64,000 nucleotides of DNA from Flavobacterium ginsenosidimutans (GTDB lineage Bacteria; Bacteroidota; Bacteroidia; Flavobacteriales; Flavobacteriaceae), in the NCBI RefSeq assembly GCF_003254625.1, contig NZ_QJRJ01000070.1, positions 62,001 to 126,000 on the forward strand. Direction: 5' to 3'. The position numbers were made by a program, and so were the translations under genes. A model generated the notes under the pieces. It worked only from the letters and a program-made list of their open reading frames with translations, was not told where the DNA came from and did no database searches. Shown piece by piece: positions 45,431 through 53,937 of this stretch. Position 1 is the first letter of the stretch; every line of letters begins with the position of its first letter.

Positions 45431-45437
45431 GGTCACT
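45431..45437. other. attR core
   Basis: GGTCACT, identical to 27635-27641. On its left the element half-site GTACCGTCAAG (45421-45431) is the mirror of CTTGACGGGAC at attL. On its right the chromosomal terminator of tRNA-Arg begins after a few bases. Confidence 0.85.
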
Positions 45438-45445
45438 ATAAAAAG

Positions 45446-45485
45446 AAAAAGCCTGAGAATGTAAATTCTCAGGCTTTTTTTATTC
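45446..45485 (+). terminator. Displaced terminator of the tRNA-Arg gene
   Basis: AAAAAGCCTGAGAAT (45446-45460) pairs with 45465-45479 around GTAA and is followed by T residues. In the empty site it would lie just behind the tRNA. The rest of the gap to the next gene (45486-45780) is A/T-rich and shows only a promoter-like element. Confidence 0.85.
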
Positions 45486-45715
45486 TCAAAAAGATTTTAA
45501 TAGGCAACACAATTAGAAGATCATATTTAAAGCACCCTTTTGTTTAATTCAGTTAACCAAACTAAACTTAAGTAACATCATATTATGATGATTGTCATTG
45601 ATATAGAGAATTTAATTTTTTGGAAATTACATGATTATCTTTTTTGTTAAAAATGTTGATTTTCTTGTTTTCAAGTTTTTTGCTATCCTTTATGTTTTAA
45701 TTTAAGAAAATTATA

Positions 45716-45723
45716 TAAATTTG
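45716..45723 (+). promoter_or_regulatory. Probable -7 element of the glycosyltransferase gene
   Basis: TAAATTTG matches TAnnTTTG 57 bp upstream of ATG 45781. Confidence 0.4.
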
Positions 45724-45780
45724 TAGTATTTTAGCTACTTTTATGTAGTGTTGTTTTCGTACTTAAATTTTAAAATAAAA

Positions 45781-46875
45781 ATGAAAAAAATTCTTTTAAA
45801 CATGATTGTTAAAAATGAAGCAAAAATTATTACACGCCTACTTAACTCAGTAGATGGTGTTATTGATGCTTTGGTAATTTGTGATACGGGTTCTTCTGAT
45901 GATACTGTCAAAATCATTCAAAATTGGGCTAATTCTAAAAGTATTTCTTACAAAGTAATACAAGATAAGTGGGTCAATTTTGGTATTAATAGAACAAATG
46001 CCATAGACTATGCAAAGGAATTTTTAACTAACAACAATAGTAAGCATGAAGATTGGTATTTACTGTTTCTGGATGCAGATATGGAACTGATTATTGATTC
46101 TTCTTTTGATAAAAAAAATCTAAACCAGCAGGTCTATAGCTTAAAACAGTTTAATCAAAATAGTTTTGAATATTTTAATATTCGCATGGCACGTGCTGAT
46201 GTTAGTATGCAATATGAATGTCCTACACATGAATATTTGGACGTAGGCAATGTACAAATTGCCACTTTAAATTCATTAAGGATTAAAGATATTGGTGACG
46301 GTGGAGCAAAAAGTGATAAATTTGAAAGAGATATAAAACTTTTAACAGAAGCTCTTGAATCAGAACCTGAAAATCCAAGATATTTGTTCTATTTAGCAAA
46401 TTCCTATTTTGATATTGGTGATTATAATCATGCAAAAAAATGGTATCAGGCAAGATGTAATGTTTTTGGTTGGGATGAAGAACGATGGTATGCTAAATAT
46501 AAATGGGGATTATGTTTATTAAGATTGTCTTCTATCCAAGATGCAGAAAAAATTCTTTTGGAGGCCTTTCAGCAACGTTTATGGAGAGCAGAACCTATTT
46601 TTGCACTAGCCCAATATTATCATCAACAAGATGATCATATTAGAGCTTATACGTATGCATTGTTAGCATCCAAGTTAGATACAACTAAGCAAGACAGATT
46701 ATTTATTGATAAAAATGCAAATGGAGGAAATGGCCCGATAGAGATTATTAGCATACATGCATATTATATTGGTCTTTTTGAAGAAGGACTGCATTATACA
46801 AAGAAGTTAATATCTGCCTTTCCTGAAATTGAACAACACAAGAAAAATCTTCAAATCTATATAAATTCATTATAG
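45781..46875 (+). CDS. Glycosyltransferase family 2 with TPR-like C-terminus
   Basis: A protein of 364 aa from ATG 45781; a TTG at 45748 in the same frame is less likely. The GT-A domain (residues 1-200) starts KKILLNMIVKNEAKIITRLLNSVDGVIDALVICDTGSSDDT and has a DxD-type metal site in LLFLDADMEL (about residues 97-106). The C-terminal half contains TPR-like helices (NPRYLFYLANSYFDIGDYNHAKKWYQARC). It should transfer a sugar from a nucleotide sugar, but the acceptor is unknown. It is a single-gene unit with its own terminator. Confidence 0.88.
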   Translation: MKKILLNMIVKNEAKIITRLLNSVDGVIDALVICDTGSSDDTVKIIQNWANSKSISYKVIQDKWVNFGINRTNAIDYAKEFLTNNNSKHEDWYLLFLDADMELIIDSSFDKKNLNQQVYSLKQFNQNSFEYFNIRMARADVSMQYECPTHEYLDVGNVQIATLNSLRIKDIGDGGAKSDKFERDIKLLTEALESEPENPRYLFYLANSYFDIGDYNHAKKWYQARCNVFGWDEERWYAKYKWGLCLLRLSSIQDAEKILLEAFQQRLWRAEPIFALAQYYHQQDDHIRAYTYALLASKLDTTKQDRLFIDKNANGGNGPIEIISIHAYYIGLFEEGLHYTKKLISAFPEIEQHKKNLQIYINSL

Positions 46876-46907
46876 TAAAGAATCAATGAATTAAATATTA
46901 ATAATTA

Positions 46908-46943
46908 AAATTCAGTTTATCATTATTATGATAAACTGAATTT
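46908..46943. terminator. Terminator after the glycosyltransferase gene
   Basis: A perfect 16-bp stem, AAATTCAGTTTATCAT (46908-46923) with 46928-46943, and a TATT loop. Confidence 0.75.
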
Positions 46944-47058
46944 GTATAAAATAAGTGATTTATTTAGGAAAAAATAGAGAAAAAACTAGAACTCAGATTT
47001 CTTTTTCTACTAATACTGTCTAAAAAAAGTGGAGTATTTTAGTGCTCTTCTCTTACAA

Positions 47059-47253
47059 TTATTTCTCAGAACTTTTCTTAGAATTTCTAATAATATAATA
47101 AACGGAAAATAGAAACACAATACCATAAATAACTGCCATTGCTGGATTCTCAAATTTTAGATTTTTAAAATCAAATTGCTTAAATAAGGTTACGCCTAAA
47201 ATGATGGCTACGACCCAAAAAACAAATGTAATTGGTTGGTTTTTATTTTCCAT
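47059..47253 (-). CDS. Small membrane protein
   Basis: A protein of 64 aa with two membrane segments (about residues 8-25 ITFVFWVVAIILGVTLF and 38-57 AMAVIYGIVFLFSVYYII), a short loop and a basic tail (RNSKKSSEK). I do not recognise it. It lies upstream of the glycosyltransferase's convergent end and 42 bp downstream of the lipoprotein gene on the same strand, so the two may share a transcript. Confidence 0.6.
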   Translation of the reverse strand: MENKNQPITFVFWVVAIILGVTLFKQFDFKNLKFENPAMAVIYGIVFLFSVYYIIRNSKKSSEK

Positions 47254-47295
47254 GTTTTGAAATATTAGTTATTAAAGGTTTCTTGTGCTTTAAAT

Positions 47296-48156
47296 TTACA
47301 ATTTATCCTGTTCAGCTCTCAAAATATCATGAATGTTTTCGCTTTTAAAGTTTTCTCTAAACAAATTGATTAAAGGAACTGTTGGGCTTTTCGGATATTT
47401 TTTTACAAAACGGTCAAACTCTTGAATGTTTTCAAGATAAATATAGTTTTCTTCAGTTGCTCTTTCGGCAGTTGGTGTATTATCTTGACCGACTAAATAA
47501 TCCATTTGATAATTTTTGTATTCTTCTTTTACAGCTGCAAATAATTTTGAATCAGGATATTTGCTCATAAAATTTTCCCATGAAATTACGCGATCGCCCA
47601 AATCTTTAAAAGAAATAACAAGTCCAGCATCTGCAGAATAAAGTGTTTTGTTTTCTTCGCTTTTCAGATACAAATAATCTTTGTAATCACTTGTTACATA
47701 ATCTTTGAAAATCTTATAATAGAAATCGGGAAGTGTTTCAATTTCAACATATCCTTCTCCAATTTCAAAATACTCTAACTGATGTTTGGAAAGTTTTTCA
47801 CCTAAAAGTTTCACTTCTTTTTTAGCATTTTCCTCTTCATTGTAGAATTTATCTATTACGCCTGATTCTTTTTCTTCAATCTTTCCCAGCAAAGCATTAT
47901 TTTCTTCAAAATATTTGTCATACAAAGCATTGGCAGCTTCTTTATTAGCAATCGATTTTAATTTAAGAATAACTTCGTTTTTATTTTTAGAAAATTGTTC
48001 CAATAATCCCGAATCTGATTTTATGGTTTCGGCTGAAGCTTCAGTTTTTATACTGTCTTTCTTTATTTCTTGTTTCTCAGAAATGTTTTTGTTGTCTGTT
48101 TGTTTGCAAGCTGAAAGTAAAATTCCAGAAACAATCAATACGAAGATTTTTCTCAT
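47296..48156 (-). CDS. Lipoprotein of unknown function
   Basis: A protein of 286 aa from ATG 48156; the frame extends 19 codons upstream, but only the ATG at 48156 begins a signal peptide (MRKIFVLIVSGILLSAC). The lipobox is LLSAC with Cys at residue 17, so it should be anchored in a membrane. The mature part is charged and helical with many Lys and Glu residues, and no domain is recognised. A phrase such as WENFMSKYPDSKLFAAVKEEY recalls TPR-like repeats found in assembly or tolerance proteins; this is weak. Confidence 0.75.
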   Translation of the reverse strand: MRKIFVLIVSGILLSACKQTDNKNISEKQEIKKDSIKTEASAETIKSDSGLLEQFSKNKNEVILKLKSIANKEAANALYDKYFEENNALLGKIEEKESGVIDKFYNEEENAKKEVKLLGEKLSKHQLEYFEIGEGYVEIETLPDFYYKIFKDYVTSDYKDYLYLKSEENKTLYSADAGLVISFKDLGDRVISWENFMSKYPDSKLFAAVKEEYKNYQMDYLVGQDNTPTAERATEENYIYLENIQEFDRFVKKYPKSPTVPLINLFRENFKSENIHDILRAEQDKL

Positions 48157-48216
48157 TTTATGGATTGGGTTTATTTTGCTAATATAAAAATATTTAGAGT
48201 ATATTTTAATCATAAA

Positions 48217-48246
48217 AAAAGGACAAAAGATATCTTTTGTCCTTTT
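48217..48246. terminator. Terminator hairpin between the thioredoxin and lipoprotein genes
   Basis: A perfect palindrome with 15-bp arms, AAAAGGACAAAAGAT (48217-48231) and its complement at 48232-48246, followed on the minus strand by T residues. It ends the TlpA-like transcript. Confidence 0.75.
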
Positions 48247-48263
48247 AGTTAATTTTTAATTAG

Positions 48264-50120
48264 CTAAAGCTTATTTTTATTTAACTGCTCATCAATAACT
48301 GCTCCGAGATCAGTATTAGAGTTGTCATAAGCAAGAATATTACCGGTTTTATCAATCACAATACGTGTTGGTATCGCTTGTATTTTGTAATTGGTAACAA
48401 CTTCTGTTTTTGAATCAAAAACGACATTGAAGTCAAATTTTTTCTCTGTTATATACGAAGTAACTTTTTTAAGTACATCTTCCTCTTTACCATTTTCCCA
48501 AGTGTTTACAAACAAGAAAGCAACATCTTTGTCTTTGTATTTAGTTACTAAATGCTGCATTTTTGGAAAAGAAGCTTTGCATGGTCCACACCAAGTTGCC
48601 CAGAAATCAAGAACAACCACTTTTCCTCTATAATCTGAAAGTTTAGTGTCTTTTCCTTCTAGATTTTTCAAGGTGAAATCAGTAGCATTTTTACTTCCAA
48701 ATTTTTCAAGAAGATCTTTGTTTTTGTTTTCTTTTGCTAATAATTCTGTTTTTTGCTGAATAGCATCATATTCAACCATAGGTAATTTCTTCTCGATGTA
48801 AATTTCTTTTAGTTTAGCAAGAAATACAGGCGATGTATTGCCTTTATTGATTTCATCTTCAATATAAGCTTTTACTTCGTCTTTACTTTTTACTTTGTCC
48901 AGCATTGCTAAATAGCGTTCTTTACCTCCAGCGTCCAATCCGTTAAGCGCTTTAACTCCACTTTGGTATTTAAAAGCTTCCTCATATTTGCCTTGTTTAT
49001 AAAGCAGAAGCGCATAAGTATCAGCAAACATGTTAAATTTGTCATTATAATCAGGAGTATAGCATTCTTTTCGTTTTGCTTCAAGAATGTCTAAAGATCG
49101 TTTAGAAACTTTTGCAGCAAAATCAATATCTTTTACAGGCATTGTTAAATCACCGCCAGATTGGCCCCAAGCAAAATTATTATAGGAGTCTGCTGGAAGA
49201 TTTAAATAAGGTTCGCAGGCTATAGCCTTTTCCAATTCTCCTTTATCTAGGTATATAGGCACCAAAACGGAATAAAAATAGTTTAGAGACCTCTTTGAAG
49301 TATCGTTAGAATATTTTGTTCTAAAAGTATTAATGCTTTCTAAAATAGAAGCTTCTGTTTTATCAGTCTGATCATAGAATTTTCGAATAAAATCCATTTT
49401 ATCAATTCTATTTGCAGGATACTTTTCTGAAATTTCCTTTTTCAATTTTGTTGCTTGATCTTGCCTGTCATTATTAGAACTATAGATATAATAAGCTGTA
49501 GTCAAATATTCTTCAGTATCTCTTTTTACACATTTATCGGCAAAAGCTAGAAGATCTTTTTCTCCTTGTTCTTTATTTATAGACTTTTTCTTGTATAAAT
49601 ATTCTAACGCAACTATATCGTCTCTTAATTTTGGATATTTTGCAAATATCGCATCATATTCCGCAATTAGATCTTCTGGCTTTGGATCTGATTTTAGTCT
49701 AAAAAAGTAACCTCCATTACTTCTAACATAAATTTCATCTATCAGACTTTTTCCTAATTCAATATCATTTTGTGTTTTTAGAAGTACAGAATAACCTTTT
49801 TCATTATTGCTATCTGCAATTTTTTGTGAATCGTTTATAGTTACTAGAATCACTCTGACAGAATCAGGAACTTTTGCGGTAAACTCATAACGTTTTCCAC
49901 TTTTTTTCAGCGGACTTATGTCAGAAGAAAAATCATTAGGGGTAATGTAGAGAAAATTTGCTTTAGCATTATCTTCTATTGCAAGACCTTGAGGAGGTTC
50001 GTAAACATAGGTATTAGGTTTACCCACGTTGAATTTAGCATTTTTTAAATAGATTTTTCCAGATTGAGCAAAAGCAACATTAACAACTGCAAACAGTAGT
50101 AAAATAATGGTTTTTTTCAT
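48264..50120 (-). CDS. Secreted TlpA-family thioredoxin-like protein
   Basis: A protein of 618 aa with a signal peptide (residues 1-18, ending FAQS). A long N-terminal region (about residues 20-470) with many helices lies before a C-terminal thioredoxin domain (about residues 480-615). This contains VVLDFWATWCGPCKASFPKMQHLV with the redox pair CGPC and the cis-Pro region IPTRIVIDKTG. It should act as a disulfide reductase or oxidase in the periplasm or outer envelope. Such large fusion proteins are common in Bacteroidota. The substrate is unknown. Confidence 0.85.
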   Translation of the reverse strand: MKKTIILLLFAVVNVAFAQSGKIYLKNAKFNVGKPNTYVYEPPQGLAIEDNAKANFLYITPNDFSSDISPLKKSGKRYEFTAKVPDSVRVILVTINDSQKIADSNNEKGYSVLLKTQNDIELGKSLIDEIYVRSNGGYFFRLKSDPKPEDLIAEYDAIFAKYPKLRDDIVALEYLYKKKSINKEQGEKDLLAFADKCVKRDTEEYLTTAYYIYSSNNDRQDQATKLKKEISEKYPANRIDKMDFIRKFYDQTDKTEASILESINTFRTKYSNDTSKRSLNYFYSVLVPIYLDKGELEKAIACEPYLNLPADSYNNFAWGQSGGDLTMPVKDIDFAAKVSKRSLDILEAKRKECYTPDYNDKFNMFADTYALLLYKQGKYEEAFKYQSGVKALNGLDAGGKERYLAMLDKVKSKDEVKAYIEDEINKGNTSPVFLAKLKEIYIEKKLPMVEYDAIQQKTELLAKENKNKDLLEKFGSKNATDFTLKNLEGKDTKLSDYRGKVVVLDFWATWCGPCKASFPKMQHLVTKYKDKDVAFLFVNTWENGKEEDVLKKVTSYITEKKFDFNVVFDSKTEVVTNYKIQAIPTRIVIDKTGNILAYDNSNTDLGAVIDEQLNKNKL

Positions 50121-50214
50121 TTGTTTTTGGTTTTTTGATTGATTTTTTCTTAATTGATTAACGAAGCGTAAATTTATATATTATATTGTTCGTTGTTTTT
50201 TTATTAAGAAAATA

Positions 50215-51153
50215 TTAGCAAAAACCTGTGAAATTATTTTGCTGATTATATACTTTCTGTATATTTTTTAATGGGTGACTTATTTTTTTTATACCAATTG
50301 CAGTTCTATAAAATTCATACCCATTTTCAGAACGGTTTGGCAGAAACTTTTCACGATATTCATTGGCTCCTAAATCTTCTAAAAGTGCAATATCAAACTG
50401 ATTTAAATAATTTGGAAGTTCTTCGGGAAGAAAACCAAATGTCCAATGTTCTTCAAGGTTTTCAAGATCTTCCAGAAGTTTTTTGCCACCTAAAAAAGAT
50501 TCTGGCTTTAAGAGTATATTTTTATGTACGTACGTAAAAATAATATGACTGTTGGGAGCGAATTTAGAAATAAACGAAAATGTGTTTTTTACAGCATCTT
50601 CGGTAAGATAATTTGTTACGCCTTCCCAAATAATTGCAGTTGGTTTAGAAAAATCTAGATTGTTTTCTAATGCCAATTGATCTAAATCCTGTTTGTTAAA
50701 ATCAATTTGAAGAAAACGGATGTTATGAGGAATTTGTGCTATTCTATTTTTATAAACTTCGGCTTTAAAATTTGACGTATTCGGATGATCGATTTCTATT
50801 ACAGGAATATCTTTTAGAAAATCAAGGCGTACCGCTCTCGTGTCGAAACCGGCGCCTAAAATTATAACTTGTTTCACATCCTTTGAAATTGCATTTTTAA
50901 GTAGATCATCAATATATTTTGTTCTAGCAATTCCAGAAGACAAAGCTCCAGGAATTTTTTTCTGTATAGTATTGTTAATATATTTTTTTACAATTAGATA
51001 TTGGTATAAACGAGTTGCAAATCTCAATTTTGAATCTATGAAATGAATGGCATAAGGATCTGAAAATAATCTGTCATCTTTACTTTGTACAGTTTCTAAA
51101 GCTCTAAAAAAAGCCATATACTGTGCTGTTCTGCTGGTTTTTTCTGCTTTCAT
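50215..51153 (-). CDS. SAM-dependent methyltransferase, leucine carboxymethyltransferase-like
   Basis: A protein of 312 aa from ATG 51153 (the open frame extends further upstream but overlaps the preceding gene). It has the family start KTSRTAQYMAFFRALET with FSDPYAIHFI, the SAM-binding segment VIILGAGFDTRAVRLDF (about residues 90-106), IPVIEIDHPNT, and IWEGVTNYLTEDAV (about residues 172-186). This family methylates carboxyl groups or small molecules; the substrate here is unknown. It follows the Mpo1-like gene by 8 bp and is therefore cotranscribed with it. Confidence 0.85.
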   Translation of the reverse strand: MKAEKTSRTAQYMAFFRALETVQSKDDRLFSDPYAIHFIDSKLRFATRLYQYLIVKKYINNTIQKKIPGALSSGIARTKYIDDLLKNAISKDVKQVIILGAGFDTRAVRLDFLKDIPVIEIDHPNTSNFKAEVYKNRIAQIPHNIRFLQIDFNKQDLDQLALENNLDFSKPTAIIWEGVTNYLTEDAVKNTFSFISKFAPNSHIIFTYVHKNILLKPESFLGGKKLLEDLENLEEHWTFGFLPEELPNYLNQFDIALLEDLGANEYREKFLPNRSENGYEFYRTAIGIKKISHPLKNIQKVYNQQNNFTGFC

Positions 51154-51161
51154 TACAATCC

Positions 51162-51626
51162 TTATTTTTTCGAAAATAAATTCTCTACCACCCAAGCTGG
51201 ACCAATCAATAAAAACTGAAGATCTTTTAAGAAGGAAGGTTTTTTGCCTTCAATATTATGTCCATAAAATTGCCCGATCCAAGCCAATACAAAAACGCCA
51301 ATAGAGAATGCCCACAACGGAACAAACTGGCCGATGTAGTAATTTACAACTAAACAAAGAATAGAAAAAATAGCAATTTTAACCGCCATTGCAATAGATA
51401 ATCTGATATAAAATATAAGAACAAAAAGAAGTACAACAAAAGCCCAATTTTCGATAATTGGAGCGTTTAGTTTTAATGTATTTGAGATTATCGAGCTCGA
51501 AATACTCATAAGTAAACCAACGATTGAAAAGAAAATTGCTGGTACACAAATATAATGTATTGCCTTGTTTTTTGGGTTTTGATGACTTACGGCATATTCT
51601 GCAAACCATTGATCTAATGTTCTCAT
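51162..51626 (-). CDS. Mpo1-like (DUF962) membrane protein
   Basis: A protein of 154 aa with four membrane segments. The family start is MRTLDQWFAEYAVSHQNPKNKAIHYICVPAIFFSIVGLLMS, with the conserved His of SHQN and IHYICVP, and later HNIEGKKPSFLKDLQFLLIGPAWVVENLF. In yeast Mpo1 is a 2-hydroxy fatty acid dioxygenase, so a lipid oxidation role is possible. It is the upstream gene of a pair with the methyltransferase. Confidence 0.85.
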   Translation of the reverse strand: MRTLDQWFAEYAVSHQNPKNKAIHYICVPAIFFSIVGLLMSISSSIISNTLKLNAPIIENWAFVVLLFVLIFYIRLSIAMAVKIAIFSILCLVVNYYIGQFVPLWAFSIGVFVLAWIGQFYGHNIEGKKPSFLKDLQFLLIGPAWVVENLFSKK

Positions 51627-51718
51627 TTGGGTGGTTTTATAGTTAGTAGTGTAAATCTAATGAAATTTCTTTTACGTTAATCGGAGAAAAATAAACGAAA
51701 ATCTAACTAATAACAAAC

Positions 51719-52948
51719 CTATTTCGGATTGTACTGAAAAACATTATCCCATAATTCATCAATTTTGACAAGAGCTTCGTCCAATGAAATAACGCTCCAT
51801 TTTCCATTTTCTTCTAAACCAAGTCCGATGCTTTTTAATTTCAATAAAGCATCGTTTACATCAAAATCCAAATCGGTGTTAAATTTTGTTTTAAACCAAG
51901 CTTCGATTTCATTATCTAATTCTTCGGCTGTTAAAGTTTTTTCGCTTTTATTTAAAAAAGTATAAGCCAAAATGGTTTCTTTTAAAGCTTCTTCTTCAGA
52001 AGAATTTAAAAGAGAGTAGAAGGCGCCGCTGTTGTTTCCGAGATTTTTAAAATACAAACTGTCAGAAAGCATTTTAGAATATCGAATTTTCTTATTGATG
52101 AAATTATTGTATTGACGGAAACAGTAAGCTCCTAAAATTCCCAAAGCAATTAATCCTTGGTTTAAGGACGTTTTACTGTTCAGTAAATCGATGGTTTCAC
52201 CAGTTTGATAGGCTTCGTACATGTTAATTAAAGCCGGAATTACTTTGGCACTTAATAATGAAAGTCCGCCAAAAAGCCCAGGAACCCAGAGCAGCATTTT
52301 ATCTTTTACAGACATTTTTGCAATCGCATTTGGGAAAATCGTTTCAAGATCATTTTTAGGAACTCGCTTAAAGATTTTCAAAGCAATTGAGCTTGGATCG
52401 ATAGGCATTTTTCCTAATTTGACTTTCTTTTCTTTAAGATAATCTGCGTCGCTATAATTAAGGTAAATCAAGACACGATCATAATATTCAATTTCGACTT
52501 CTTTTTTCCAGAAGAAATATTTCGTGACTTTTTCTTTTGCTTTATGATGACCGCGTGCGTAGAGTTCGTAATCTTTAAAAGCATTAAAATCGATTGAAAG
52601 ATTTAAACCAATCAAATCAGATTCTTCCATAGCCGACTTCAAAGCTTCGTTGTCTATTCTGTAATAATTTCCACGTTCTAAAACTGTTAGTAGCGTCTTT
52701 TTAAAAGTCGGGAAATCGCTTTTGCTAATAAACTGTTCGCGTTCTTTCTCACTTAAATCTGGATCATAAAGCGCGTAGTTTTGCTTTAGATTTCGGTTTA
52801 AGTTAAAAGATTCGTAATGATAATAATGTTCGATTATTTCGAAAAGTTTCTTAAAACCATCTACTTTTTTAGGATCATTAGCGAAAGCGGTAATTTGCTG
52901 TTCGAGTAAAAATTCTTTATTAAACGGAATATAATGTTCTCGTGTCAT
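51719..52948 (-). CDS. DUF3754-family membrane protein
   Basis: A protein of 409 aa from ATG 52948 (MTREHYIPFNKEFLL). The frame is open a further 29 codons upstream, but these look like noncoding sequence. The mid-section SSIALKIFKRVPKNDLETIFPNAIAKMSVKDKMLLWVPGLFGGLSLL fits the DUF3754/TMEM143-like signature. One or two membrane segments follow (about residues 215-235 and 265-280). A disordered-looking C-terminal part ends NVFQYNPK. No function is known for the family. Confidence 0.8.
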   Translation of the reverse strand: MTREHYIPFNKEFLLEQQITAFANDPKKVDGFKKLFEIIEHYYHYESFNLNRNLKQNYALYDPDLSEKEREQFISKSDFPTFKKTLLTVLERGNYYRIDNEALKSAMEESDLIGLNLSIDFNAFKDYELYARGHHKAKEKVTKYFFWKKEVEIEYYDRVLIYLNYSDADYLKEKKVKLGKMPIDPSSIALKIFKRVPKNDLETIFPNAIAKMSVKDKMLLWVPGLFGGLSLLSAKVIPALINMYEAYQTGETIDLLNSKTSLNQGLIALGILGAYCFRQYNNFINKKIRYSKMLSDSLYFKNLGNNSGAFYSLLNSSEEEALKETILAYTFLNKSEKTLTAEELDNEIEAWFKTKFNTDLDFDVNDALLKLKSIGLGLEENGKWSVISLDEALVKIDELWDNVFQYNPK

Positions 52949-53044
52949 ATCGATTTCTGGGCTTTTAATTTCGTGGCGTTTACAGAAATACAAAAATACT
53001 GCTTTTTTCTTAGTTGCAAAGGTGCAGAGGTACAAAGGAATCTA

Positions 53045-53205
53045 GTTTGTCATCCTGAGGGACGAAGGATCACACAAGAAACTCCACGCAGTTTTGTCCA
53101 TTCAGTTTGTCATCCTGACGAAGGAAGGATCACACAAGAAGTTCTGCAATGAGATCCTATACTTTGTCGCCTCCAAGTGTGATCCTTCGTTCCTCAGGAT
53201 GACAA
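53045..53205. repeat. Repeat block upstream of the GIY-YIG gene (two direct, one inverted)
   Basis: A unit of about 36 bp with core GTCATCCTGA and GAAGGATCACACAAGAA occurs at 53045-53080 and again at 53105-53140, exactly 60 bp apart. An inverted copy lies at 53177-53205 (GATCCTTCGT, TCCTCAGGATGACAA). The block can fold into a long hairpin. The same unit recurs behind the GIY-YIG gene. Confidence 0.8.
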
Positions 53206-53249
53206 GATTGCGCGTCGTATAAAAATAAAGTATTTTCGTGCAAAAAAAC

Positions 53250-53567
53250 ATGTTCAACTCGCAACAGGGCTATCACACCTATTATATCTACATTATTACA
53301 AATAGACATCGTTCAACATTTTACATTGGTGTGACGCAAAATTTAAAAGAAAGACTTAAGCAACATAAAGAAAATATTGAGAATAACATTAAGACGTTTG
53401 CGTCTAAATACGGAATCGAGTTTTTGGTTTATTACGAAAAATTCACTTGGATACAAGAGGCAATTGCAAGAGAAAAGGAACTAAAAGGATGGATTAGGGC
53501 AAAGAAAATCGAATTAATAAGAGATTTTAACCCAACATTTGAATTTTTAAATCATCATTTTGAATAG
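53250..53567 (+). CDS. GIY-YIG endonuclease, short (UPF0213-like)
   Basis: A single-domain protein of 105 aa from ATG 53250; a GTG at 53238 is in frame but less likely. It has the GIY-YIG elements YYIYIITNRHRSTFYIGVTQNLKERLKQHK (about residues 10-39, with YIY and YIG), the catalytic Arg in LKERLKQH and Glu in EAIAREKELKGW (about residues 70-81). The reaction would be metal-dependent DNA cleavage. It is flanked on both sides by copies of one inverted repeat (53045-53205 and 53577-53680), which suggests a repeat-associated unit. Confidence 0.9.
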   Translation: MFNSQQGYHTYYIYIITNRHRSTFYIGVTQNLKERLKQHKENIENNIKTFASKYGIEFLVYYEKFTWIQEAIAREKELKGWIRAKKIELIRDFNPTFEFLNHHFE

Positions 53568-53576
53568 TCTGTTTGG

Positions 53577-53680
53577 CTTTGTCATCCTGAGGAACGAAGT
53601 ATCACACGAGAAACTCCGCACAGTAATTCTATACTTTGTCGATTCCCGCGTGAGATCCTTCGTTCCTCAGGATGACAAAG
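53577..53680. repeat. Repeat hairpin downstream of the GIY-YIG gene
   Basis: The arm at about 53578-53609 (GTCATCCTGAGGAACGAAG, then ATCACACG) and its inverse at about 53649-53680 (GATCCTTCGTTCCTCAGGAT) form a long hairpin. It is the same unit as at 53045-53205. The following 257 bp to the next gene show nothing else. Confidence 0.8.
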
Positions 53681-53937
53681 TAGGTGAGTGTTTTTTGCGT
53701 TTAGAATAAGCACAAAAAAAAGTGAAATTTCCAATCGGTACCAGCGACTCGAAATCTCACTTTGTGCTCCAAAAAAAAGTGACAAAAATTAAAAGCTCTC
53801 TAGAAGACAACTTTATTATTAACTAAAAATTATTCACTACAATGTTACCACAAAATAAGATTATGGCTATACGTATTTATACCTGTTTTTTTTAAAAGGT
53901 GAAAAGTTGCAAAGGGACAAAGTTGCAAAGGTTTTGT

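Larger units (their letters stand above)
27635..45437. mobile_element. Integrative mobilizable element inserted at tRNA-Arg, about 17.8 kb
   Basis: The ends share GGTCACT (27635-27641 and 45431-45437). Joining the right end to the left end rebuilds a palindrome with 11-bp arms around GTCA, which marks the ends precisely. Joining the outer flanks puts the tRNA-Arg back in front of a strong terminator. Content: serine recombinase at the left end, HEPN and small proteins, XRE regulator, DUF4062 protein, MobC and relaxase, an ATPase/effector-like pair, type I restriction-modification and a GIY-YIG-like protein. No type IV secretion genes are present, so transfer would need a helper element. The left part uses more G/C-ending codons than the very A/T-rich right part, which suggests cargo from a different source. 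Confidence 0.9.

Noticed and set aside
53045..53680. The repeats as a possible CRISPR array
   Set aside because: Only a few copies, mixed orientation, uneven spacers apart from one 60-bp interval, and no cas genes nearby.
53582..53785. A minus-strand open frame of 67 codons behind the GIY-YIG gene
   Set aside because: Most of it is read through the repeat hairpin, and the translation is repeat-derived.
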